NCBI GenBank assembly: GCA_964518215.1
Contig: CAZFFP010000134.1
Location: 1 to 5,038, forward strand
Direction: 5' to 3'
DNA: 5,038 nucleotides
From: CAYSGX01 sp964518215
Lineage (GTDB): Bacteria; Bacteroidota; Bacteroidia; Chitinophagales; CAIOSU01
This document shows positions 1 through 5,038 of the stretch, piece by piece. Both the position numbers and the translations under genes were made by a program. The notes below the pieces were generated by a model. The model was not told where the DNA came from, searched no databases, and was given only the letters and a program-made list of their open reading frames with translations. The number at the start of each line of letters is the position of its first letter. The stretch's first letter is position 1.

Positions 1-524
1 CGAGGCGGGTTGAAAAAATGCCAGCCTAAGAAATGACGCTGAAAATCTTCGCTTCTGCCTTCTAACATGCTGTGAATAGGAATACCTGAAGTATTAGAAA
101 CTACAGGCGTTCCGGGCTTGCGATATTTTTCTACCTGATCGAAAACCTGTTTTTTAATATCCAGATTTTCTACTACCGCTTCCAAAATGAAATCGGCATC
201 GGCAATATCTTTCATATTGTCTTCGAAGTTGCCTGTAGTGATACGGCTTATAAAAGCCTTATCATACAACGGAGCCGGATTGGCTTTCAACGTGGCAGCC
301 AAGGCATCGTTTACAATTTTATTGCGCAGTTTCTTGTCTTTCTTTTGTTCATCGGTAAGATTGAACGGCACAATGTCTAATAATAAAGTAGTTACGCCTG
401 CTTGTGCAAAGTGGCACGCAATGCGCGAACCCATAACGCCCGAACCCAATACCACTGCCTTGCGCAGGTGGCGGTTGGTGCCGGTTGTGTGGGTGGTTGT
501 TTGTTTTTCAGCTACTGCTTCCAT
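1..524 (-). CDS. fadN: 3-hydroxyacyl-CoA dehydrogenase, FadN-type (N-terminal 174 residues, partial)
   Basis: Predicted to oxidise L-3-hydroxyacyl-CoA to 3-ketoacyl-CoA with NAD+ in cytoplasmic fatty-acid beta-oxidation. The fragment is the NAD-binding Rossmann domain. It shows G27-x-G29-x-x-G32 in VLGSGVMGSRIA, an acidic D50 at the end of strand 2 (typical of NAD preference), E115 in FILEAVVEN, the SNTSG motif at 143-147, and the catalytic-His motif HFFNPP with H169. Because the Rossmann domain begins near residue 21, the protein resembles FadN (about 800 residues, dehydrogenase first) rather than E. coli FadB/FadJ, where a hydratase domain comes first. The ATG at 524 is the only in-frame ATG before the one inside the GxGxxG motif. 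It gives an unusual Thr-rich 20-residue leader. The rest of the gene lies beyond the window start. It is divergent from the MFS gene. Family is confident; the symbol is by resemblance. Confidence 0.9.
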   Translation of the reverse strand, partial: MEAVAEKQTTTHTTGTNRHLRKAVVLGSGVMGSRIACHFAQAGVTTLLLDIVPFNLTDEQKKDKKLRNKIVNDALAATLKANPAPLYDKAFISRITTGNFEDNMKDIADADFILEAVVENLDIKKQVFDQVEKYRKPGTPVVSNTSGIPIHSMLEGRSEDFQRHFLGWHFFNPP

Positions 525-531
525 ATAAAAT

Positions 532-568
532 GTTTAAGGTTTGAAAAGTTTAACGTTTATTGTTTAAA
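532..568. repeat. Heptad tandem repeat, GTTTNNN x5 (reads NNNAAAC toward the left gene)
   Basis: GTTT recurs at 532, 539, 548, 555 and 562, so successive spacings are 7, 9, 7 and 7 bases. The units are GTTTAAG, GTTTGAA, (AA), GTTTAAC, GTTTATT and GTTTAAA. On the minus strand, which is the sense strand of the dehydrogenase gene, this is a run of NNNAAAC units ending 7 bases before its ATG. If the predicted promoter at 582-613 is right, the whole tract is transcribed as 5' leader. The periodicity is directly visible; any function is unknown. Confidence 0.6.
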
Positions 569-581
569 ACAAATTGGGCTT

Positions 582-613
582 TAAATGTAGGGAGTTAAAA
601 TTATTTTACCAAA
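582..613 (-). promoter_or_regulatory. Candidate Bacteroidota-type promoter of the 3-hydroxyacyl-CoA dehydrogenase gene
   Basis: On the minus strand TTTG (plus 610-613) is followed by exactly 20 bases and then TACATTTA (plus 582-589). The second box differs by one base from the TAnnTTTG -7 consensus of Bacteroidota primary sigma factors, and the spacing fits the usual 19-21. Transcription would start near 575, giving a leader of about 50 bases. The -33 box sits inside the palindrome at 610-619. This is a motif match only. Confidence 0.4.
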
Positions 614-619
614 CGTTTG
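610..619. promoter_or_regulatory. 10-bp perfect palindrome CAAACGTTTG, possible operator
   Basis: The sequence is its own reverse complement and overlaps the predicted -33 element of the dehydrogenase promoter, where a bound repressor would block transcription. A related sequence lies about 60 bp away: TAACGTTTATT at 551-561 matches AAACGTTTGTT at 611-621 in 9 of 11 positions. Fatty-acid degradation genes are often controlled by TetR- or GntR-family repressors, but no regulator gene is in the window. The operator role is inference. Confidence 0.3.
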
Positions 620-635
620 TTCGGGAAAAATATTA

Positions 636-674
636 GCCCCCTCTAATTATGCCCCTACAGGGGAGACTTTTGGG
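636..674. repeat. C-rich/G-rich intergenic hairpin-like motif, possible dispersed repeat
   Basis: A C-rich stretch (GCCCCCTCTAATTATG, 636-651) is followed by a small inverted repeat, CCCC (652-655), TACA, GGGG (660-663), and then GAGACTTTTGGG. Its composition stands out sharply from the AT-rich surroundings. It resembles short elements I recall between genes in many Bacteroidota genomes, built from CCCCTCTAA and CTCCCC/GGGGAG blocks, but copy number cannot be tested here. It could also work as a weak terminator or simply be spacer. Confidence 0.35.
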
Positions 675-850
675 TAATTATTTTAGTTCAGTGAAAACAT
701 TTGAATGTTGGGTAACCTGTCCACTTTTTGCTTAAGGCTAACACGGAACAACAGACGCTTCGTATGGTTTTGGGCAGTAGCGGAGAAAACCAAAATAAAA
801 GTCATCATTCAGGAGGAACCTTTCCTGGCTATCAGAAGAAGTTTGATTAA

Positions 851-885
851 CTGCCTACTGTCACCTGAAAACTGCCTACTAAACT
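851..885 (+). repeat. Heptad tandem repeat, CTGNNNN (five 7-base units)
   Basis: Five consecutive units with no gaps: CTGCCTA, CTGTCAC, CTGAAAA, CTGCCTA, CTAAACT. Units 1 and 4 are identical, producing an 11-bp direct repeat AACTGCCTACT at 849-859 and 870-880. The tract ends 40 bases before the MFS start codon and just upstream of a -7-like box. Its core is unrelated to the GTTTNNN tract at 532-568, yet the period is the same. It is too short and degenerate to be a CRISPR array. Function unknown. Confidence 0.6.
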
Positions 886-899
886 TTCCCTTTAAAACC

Positions 900-907
900 T
901 ATTTTTG
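900..907 (+). promoter_or_regulatory. Candidate -7 box (TATTTTTG) of the MFS gene
   Basis: TATTTTTG fits TAnnTTTG exactly and lies 18 bases before the ATG at 926, which would give a leader of roughly a dozen bases. No TTTG or TTG lies at the proper distance upstream; the position is occupied by the end of the heptad repeat. The promoter call is therefore weak and would need mapping of the transcript start. Confidence 0.25.
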
Positions 908-925
908 CTGCTGATTTAAAAACTA

Positions 926-2161
926 ATGACTGCAACAAGCAACCCAAAGCCCAACGCCCACTTACTGAATGCTGCCGTGATAGTGGCTGCGTTGGGATAT
1001 TTTGTTGATATATACGACCTGTTATTGTTCAGTATTGTTCGCGTGCCGAGTTTGGAATCGCTGCAACTCAATACCCTCGATAACGGTATTTTTCTAATCA
1101 ATATGCAAATGGCGGGTATGCTCATTGGCGGGGTATTGTGGGGCGTGTTGGGCGACAAGAAAGGCAGATTATCGGTGCTGTTCGGCTCTATCTTTTTGTA
1201 TTCTATTGCCAATATTGCCAATGGTTTTGTGCATTCGCTCGAAACTTATGCGTTGTGGCGTTTTATTGCCGGTATTGGATTGGCAGGCGAATTGGGAGCG
1301 GGCATTACGCTGGTAGCCGAAATTATGCCTAAAGAAAAGCGTGGTTTGGGAACTATGGTGGTTGCCACCGTTGGTTTAACGGGAGCCATTTTTGCCGGAT
1401 TGATAGCAGAACATTTCGATTGGCGCACCTGCTACTTTATAGGCGGAGGATTGGGTATGGCGCTGTTGGTGTTGCGCATTGGCGTCAATGAATCGGGGAT
1501 GTTTCGCCAGTTGAAAACATCTAATGTCAGTAAGGGAAATTTTCTGGCATTGTTCAATGACCGGAAACGTTTTGTGCGATATATGCGCTGCATTTTTATC
1601 GGTTTGCCCACCTGGTTTGTAGTAGGAGTGTTGGTTACATTTTCGCCCGAATTTGCTAAAGCCTTAGGCGTGAGCAACCACGAAAATATCAGTGCCGGCA
1701 CTGCGGTGATGTATGCTTATGCAGGGCTGGTGTTGGGCGATTTGGCAAGCGGACTGTTGAGCCAGATACTGAAAAGCCGCATTAAGGTGATGTATGTCTT
1801 TTTATCGTTGAGCACGGTAGTTACTTTTATTTATCTCAATGCCCATCATGTTTCCGACAGCATGTTATATCTGCTGTGTTTTGCTTTAGGATTTTCCAAT
1901 GGGTTTTGGGTAATTTTTGTAACCATAGCTGCCGAACAATTCGGCACTAATCTGCGAGCCACCGTTACCACCACCGTTCCGAATTTTGTGCGCGGAGCAT
2001 TAGTGCTCATTACCGTTATGTTTCGAACTTTTGAAACGCAATATGGTATTCTTTACGGAGCCATGTTAACCGGGGCTATTTGCCTGTCCATAGCATTCTT
2101 TTTTTTAAAAGGAATGAAGGAAACCTTTTATGAAGATTTAGATTATGTGGAAGATATTTGA
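926..2161 (+). CDS. Major facilitator superfamily transporter, MHS-like
   Basis: This 411-residue inner-membrane protein has about 12 hydrophobic segments, near residues 15-37, 53-75, 83-101, 108-131, 142-162, 168-186, 219-240, 257-280, 286-304, 311-334, 345-366 and 371-394, which is standard MFS size and topology. Motif A is present between helices 2 and 3 (G73-VLG-D77-KKG-R81). Helix 1 carries D28-x-Y30-D31, helix 4 has R112, and AEIMPKEKRG (131-140) follows it. AEQFGTNLRAT (336-346) lies between helices 10 and 11. These features recall the metabolite:H+ symporter and sugar-transporter-like branches, so proton-coupled solute uptake is likely. The substrate cannot be read from the sequence. 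The second-half copy of motif A (GDLASGLLSQILKSR) is degenerate, as is common. The start is the only suitable ATG, preceded by A-rich sequence without a Shine-Dalgarno site. It converges on the isochorismate synthase gene. Confidence 0.9.
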   Translation: MTATSNPKPNAHLLNAAVIVAALGYFVDIYDLLLFSIVRVPSLESLQLNTLDNGIFLINMQMAGMLIGGVLWGVLGDKKGRLSVLFGSIFLYSIANIANGFVHSLETYALWRFIAGIGLAGELGAGITLVAEIMPKEKRGLGTMVVATVGLTGAIFAGLIAEHFDWRTCYFIGGGLGMALLVLRIGVNESGMFRQLKTSNVSKGNFLALFNDRKRFVRYMRCIFIGLPTWFVVGVLVTFSPEFAKALGVSNHENISAGTAVMYAYAGLVLGDLASGLLSQILKSRIKVMYVFLSLSTVVTFIYLNAHHVSDSMLYLLCFALGFSNGFWVIFVTIAAEQFGTNLRATVTTTVPNFVRGALVLITVMFRTFETQYGILYGAMLTGAICLSIAFFFLKGMKETFYEDLDYVEDI

Positions 2162-2185
2162 ACATTGCCGATTCAGCGATTCAAA
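2157..2185. terminator. Weak inverted repeat across the convergent gene ends
   Basis: TTTGAA (2157-2162) and TTCAAA (2180-2185) are perfect complements separated by 17 bases. They span the stop codons of the MFS and isochorismate synthase genes, which end only 11 bp apart. A shared bidirectional terminator would be economical here, but the stem is short, AT-rich and lacks a clear T tract on either side, so this is only a candidate. Confidence 0.2.
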
Positions 2186-3291
2186 ACTTTCAGAATAGTA
2201 CCGGCTTTCAGTTGTATTTCGCCCCATTCCTGCTCAGGCACAGAAGCTGCGGTGATTCCGGCTCCGGTGTATATAATGATTTGCTTGCCGGTGTATTTCA
2301 GACATCTGAGATTGACGAAAAGAAAAGAGTCGTCATGAAGATTTACAGGTCCTAAAAATCCGGTGTAATATTCTCTGTTATGTGTTTCGGTTTGAAGAAT
2401 AAAATCAATGGCTTTTTCTGTAGGATTTCCCGCAACGGCAGGGGTGGGGTGGAGCGATTTTAAAAAATTCTGCAACGATTTTTTTTCTGCCGATTTTGAA
2501 ATATCCATTCTGAACTCTGTTTTCAAATGCAGCAGATGCCCGGTTGAAATAGTTTTGGTTTCTGAAATTTCTATGGGCGCATCGAAATGTTGTTCAAAAT
2601 TGTTTTGAATGTGTTCGGCAACCAAACGTTGCTCGTCAATTTCTTTAGCTCCCCAGGTATTTTTGACATTCGTTCCGTTGTTGAATTTGGTTCCGGCAAG
2701 GGCAACGGTTTCCATATTTTTTTCGTTGAAACGCAATAATAATTCGGGTGTTGCGCCTGTCCAGCAGCCGGTTTGTTTTGAATGAATCAGATATACAAAC
2801 GCATCGGGATATTGTGCGCTCAGTTTTATGAAAAACTCAAAAGCATCGAAATTTGATGCCACAGGATGAACATGAATGCCCGATAATACCGCTTTTGAAA
2901 ATTCTTTTTCTCCGATTTTTTTTATAGCATCACTCACCCATTTCGTATAGGTTTCTTTTGAAGTGAAATTTGCTTCAGGCTCAGATTTTTTCTGCGAATC
3001 GTTAGGTGAATTTTCAAGTATTTCTATTTCAATAACTTCATCGGGCTTTGTAAAAGATTTGAGCACATCGGGGGCAATACATATAGGCGGAAAATGTTTC
3101 GAGTCATGAAAAGGATACACTACAAACCCTTTCATTTTTTCTATATCCGAATCATCCAATGCAAAGGATTGATGAGGCTTTGTTTCAGCAATTAAAAAAA
3201 AGTTTTTGTTGCCCGGCAATCTGTAAAAAGCAACGGGAAATCCATTATTTATAAGTTTATGATAGGTATCGGCAATACTCAGCTTCATCAT
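2173..3291 (-). CDS. menF: Isochorismate synthase (chorismate-binding enzyme)
   Basis: Converts chorismate to isochorismate in the cytoplasm, the entry step to menaquinone and, in some bacteria, to catecholate siderophores. From ATG 3291 the protein has 372 residues, usual for MenF/EntC. A divergent N-terminal part (1-110) precedes the chorismate-binding domain (about 112-370). Visible motifs are FSKAVLSG with the general-base lysine K133, TPELLLR with E183 (general acid), ETVALAGT (194-201), EIDEQRLV with a Mg2+-binding E220, TGHLLHLKTEF (250-260), HPTPAVAGNP (281-290), NREYYTGFLGP (305-315), FVNLRC, and the C-terminal PEQEWGE carrying the other Mg2+ glutamate. These roles are transferred from EntC/MenF. 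A TTG codon at 3321 could add 10 residues, but ATG 3291 (or 3288) is preferred, with AAGGGA just upstream. The Arg usual after AVLS is Gly138. Menaquinone is the usual quinone of this phylum, so menF is favoured over entC. No other men genes are in the window. Confidence 0.88.
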   Translation of the reverse strand: MMKLSIADTYHKLINNGFPVAFYRLPGNKNFFLIAETKPHQSFALDDSDIEKMKGFVVYPFHDSKHFPPICIAPDVLKSFTKPDEVIEIEILENSPNDSQKKSEPEANFTSKETYTKWVSDAIKKIGEKEFSKAVLSGIHVHPVASNFDAFEFFIKLSAQYPDAFVYLIHSKQTGCWTGATPELLLRFNEKNMETVALAGTKFNNGTNVKNTWGAKEIDEQRLVAEHIQNNFEQHFDAPIEISETKTISTGHLLHLKTEFRMDISKSAEKKSLQNFLKSLHPTPAVAGNPTEKAIDFILQTETHNREYYTGFLGPVNLHDDSFLFVNLRCLKYTGKQIIIYTGAGITAASVPEQEWGEIQLKAGTILKVLNR

Positions 3292-3295
3292 CTTT

Positions 3296-3301
3296 TCCCT
3301 T
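3296..3301 (-). promoter_or_regulatory. Purine-rich ribosome-binding-like site that favours the ATG start of menF
   Basis: On the minus strand AAGGGA lies 4 bases before the tandem ATG codons at 3291 and 3288. It supports starting there rather than at the in-frame TTG at 3321. Shine-Dalgarno use is weak in Bacteroidota, so this is supporting evidence only. Confidence 0.3.
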
Positions 3302-3415
3302 AGTGAAAATAAAGATTGCAATTTATGGTATTTATTGTCAAGTATGAACAGTCTTCGGGCAACATCGGCTCATCGGTTGATTCAGAATAGAAATTAAATA
3401 CAAATGAGATTAGAC

Positions 3416-3427
3416 GAACAATTGTTC
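3416..3427. repeat. 12-bp perfect palindrome GAACAATTGTTC at the receptor gene end
   Basis: The sequence is its own reverse complement and overlaps the stop codon (3426-3428) of the TonB-dependent receptor gene. A second CAATTG follows at 3427-3432. With no spacer it would form only a 4-bp stem with a 4-base loop in RNA and no T tract follows, so it is a poor terminator. It could be a protein-binding site in the 134-bp gap upstream of menF, or chance in AT-rich DNA. Confidence 0.3.
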
Positions 3428-5038
3428 AATTGGTCCACTGCCAGCGGATACCCAAAAACCCTCTGATTCCCTGCATGGGAGCATAATTATATGCCGTATC
3501 GAAAGTGTATCCGTGAGGATTGTTCACAGGGTCGTCAGCAGATTTGTCGAAAGGGTCGAAGGGTCGCATGAGCGGATTTTTCGGAATAAAATTCAACAGG
3601 TTTTTTACCCCTGCATAAACTTCTATACCATGCTTGAATGTTTTGGTTATCTGAAAATTCAACAACGCAAACCACGGAGATTTTTCAGGGCGAAAATCAT
3701 TGGGCAACACGGGTAAACGCATAGGGCTGTTGATGCGTCCGTTAAAATCGAACAGCAGTCCTTTTCGTTGCCAATGGTAGGAAATGCTATAGGTTGCCGA
3801 AAACAATGGATTGTGTATTTGTTGCAGGGTAACGGTTTCGCCTGAATCATTTTTTTCGCGGCTGAAAACATCGGCAATGGTGAAGCCCGAAATAAGTTTT
3901 ATTCCTTTGGAAAAAGAAGCATCGGCATTCAGGCTGAAGCCTCTCGAAATGGCATGTCCGTCTATATTGGCATAAATGATTTGCTCGCTGTTGGTTTCAA
4001 AATCGGGAATAATTTTATTGGTGAAATAGGTGTAAAACAAATTGGCATCCACACCCAAAAACCCGCTTTTGAAAGTGATGAATCGTTGATAGTTCAGATT
4101 CATATTCCATGAGCGTTCGGGGTTCAAATCTTCTGCTATAATTACGGTTCTGGCTCCGGTGAGTGCGGCATGTTCTTCGGTAAAAAGATTCACCACTCTG
4201 AAACCATTTCCTGCCGACAAACGAAATGTATTGTTGTTGTTTAGCTTGTATTTAAAACCTGTTCTGGGCGAAAAAATATGTCCATGCCGCTGATTGTAAT
4301 CATATCTCAAAGCCGCCAGTGCGGTAAATTTTTCGTGAATCAAAATTTCATCCTGAACAAAAATGCCGGGCAATATTATTTTGTCGGGTTGGTTAATGGT
4401 TGCTTGATTTTCTTCTGAAAAAGAAGTGGCAGTAGTGTTGTCGTCATAATACTGATAGCGGAACGGAATGCCTAACAACAAGCTGTTTCTTTCGCCCAAT
4501 TTTTTGTTCCAGAGCAATTGAGCAAACGCTATGTGTTGCGTGGCAATGTAAAACATATCGCCATAAGCCGAATTCTGATGATGATAGTTGTAGGAATATT
4601 GCAACCTGATATTTTCTTTTGTCGGTAAATCATAATTGCCCATCAGTTCCACACGGTCGGTGTAAACGCTTTCGCCATAAATACTGTCTGTTCCGCGCCA
4701 TTGCTCGGTCCATTGCAGTTCGCCACCCCATCGGTTTTCACGAAACCAGCGAGCGGCAATAGAAGTATTTTTTTTGTCTTTGCGGTCAAAAGTCCATTTA
4801 TTAAAGACTGAAATACGCTGCTGCAAGGGAATATCGGTGAAGTTGTCGTTATTGACATCGAGCTTATTATTGAAGAAAAAAGCATTCGCACCCAGCAAAG
4901 TGTGAGCTTTTCCGAAGCGGGCTTTCATGCCCAGGTCAGCATTCATTTCGCCTTGCGTGGTGCTGAAAATATCTGCCGAAAATTTTGGCGCTGCTTCAGG
5001 ATTTTTGGTAATGATATTGATAACTCCCGCCATTGCTT
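3426..5038 (-). CDS. TonB-dependent outer-membrane receptor (partial, N-terminus missing)
   Basis: An outer-membrane beta-barrel that imports a scarce ligand using TonB/ExbBD energy. The window holds about 536 C-terminal residues. The frame is open to the window end, and AMAGVINIITKN is the characteristic end of the plug domain, so the methionine at 5033 is internal and not a start. Signal peptide, TonB box, most of the plug and any N-terminal carboxypeptidase-like domain lie outside. Counting from that Met, the barrel shows alternating aromatic strands, SPRTGFKYKL (255-264), PERSWNMNLNY (305-315), FYTYFTNKIIPDF (333-345) and the C-terminal signature VKNLLNF (476-482). A conserved tail follows, containing RPFDPFDK and APMQGIRGFLGIRWQW. 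The final strand ends in WQW plus TN rather than in the usual terminal aromatic residue. It resembles a widespread Bacteroidota receptor family of about 700-750 residues, and the ligand is not assignable. menF follows 134 bp downstream on the same strand. Confidence 0.9.
   Translation of the reverse strand, partial: AMAGVINIITKNPEAAPKFSADIFSTTQGEMNADLGMKARFGKAHTLLGANAFFFNNKLDVNNDNFTDIPLQQRISVFNKWTFDRKDKKNTSIAARWFRENRWGGELQWTEQWRGTDSIYGESVYTDRVELMGNYDLPTKENIRLQYSYNYHHQNSAYGDMFYIATQHIAFAQLLWNKKLGERNSLLLGIPFRYQYYDDNTTATSFSEENQATINQPDKIILPGIFVQDEILIHEKFTALAALRYDYNQRHGHIFSPRTGFKYKLNNNNTFRLSAGNGFRVVNLFTEEHAALTGARTVIIAEDLNPERSWNMNLNYQRFITFKSGFLGVDANLFYTYFTNKIIPDFETNSEQIIYANIDGHAISRGFSLNADASFSKGIKLISGFTIADVFSREKNDSGETVTLQQIHNPLFSATYSISYHWQRKGLLFDFNGRINSPMRLPVLPNDFRPEKSPWFALLNFQITKTFKHGIEVYAGVKNLLNFIPKNPLMRPFDPFDKSADDPVNNPHGYTFDTAYNYAPMQGIRGFLGIRWQWTN

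Larger units (their letters stand above)
525..925. other. 401-bp divergent intergenic region without a credible gene
   Basis: This region separates two divergent genes. From left to right it holds a GTTTNNN heptad tract (532-568), a candidate promoter for the left gene (582-613) whose -33 box lies in a perfect palindrome (610-619), a C-rich/G-rich hairpin-like motif (636-674), two short inverted repeats (765-792 and 810-827), a CTGNNNN heptad tract (851-885) and a -7-like box (900-907). The stretch 675-850 contains nothing else I recognise. A 69-codon open frame at 705-914 has no family resemblance and runs through the repeat tract, so I do not call it a gene. Confidence 0.7.

Noticed and set aside
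187..528. 113-codon plus-strand frame opposite the dehydrogenase gene
   Set aside because: Antisense shadow of a gene with clear Rossmann and HFFNPP motifs; the translation has no domain resemblance.
851..885. CRISPR array or CRISPR remnant
   Set aside because: The repeat unit is 7 bases with no spacers of 25-40 bases; no cas genes are nearby.
705..914. 69-codon open frame on the plus strand in the intergenic region
   Set aside because: No recognisable family, basic and Cys/Leu-rich composition, and its repeated NCLL segments are just the translation of the CTGNNNN heptad tract (three units = seven codons). It also overlaps the candidate MFS promoter.
3292..3321. TTG start at 3321 extending menF by 10 residues
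   Set aside because: Tandem ATG codons at 3291/3288 have AAGGGA just upstream and give a normal-length enzyme; the extension shows no conserved features.
3322..3425. Possible third heptad tract or promoter before menF (minus-strand TCTAATC/TCATTTG/TATTTAA run near 3381-3413; TTGACA near 3339)
   Set aside because: The units share no fixed core beyond T-richness, and TTGACA has no correctly spaced -7/-10 partner. Not strong enough to call.
5031..5033. ATG at 5033 as the start of the TonB receptor
   Set aside because: It lies inside the conserved AMAGVINIITK end of the plug domain and the frame stays open to the window edge, so the gene continues beyond the window.

Overview
The window looks like a chromosomal piece of a member of the Bacteroidota. 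The protein sequences resemble that phylum, the start sites are A/T-rich and mostly lack Shine-Dalgarno sequences, and promoter-like motifs of the TTTG / TAnnTTTG type occur. Base composition is moderately AT-rich. I see no RNA gene, insertion sequence, CRISPR array or phage gene.

Layout: (1) 1-524, minus strand, is the N-terminal part of a FadN-type 3-hydroxyacyl-CoA dehydrogenase, cut by the window start. (2) 525-925 is a 401-bp divergent intergenic region. It holds two different 7-bp-period repeat tracts, one upstream of each gene, plus a palindrome, a C-rich/G-rich hairpin-like motif and candidate promoters. (3) 926-2161, plus strand, is a 12-helix MFS transporter. (4) After an 11-bp convergent gap, 2173-3291, minus strand, is an isochorismate synthase (MenF/EntC family). 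(5) 3426-5038, minus strand, is a TonB-dependent outer-membrane receptor, cut by the window end and missing its N-terminus.

The genes look like ordinary metabolism and transport: fatty-acid beta-oxidation, solute uptake, the first step of menaquinone (or possibly catecholate siderophore) synthesis, and TonB-driven uptake. They do not form one obvious pathway. The only pair that could be co-transcribed is receptor -> isochorismate synthase, which share a strand with a 134-bp gap.

I found no convincing new multi-gene system. The most unusual signal is the pair of unrelated heptanucleotide-period repeats in the divergent intergenic region. Secondary points are the palindrome overlapping the predicted -33 box of the fatty-acid gene and an Arg-to-Gly change in a conserved motif of the isochorismate synthase.
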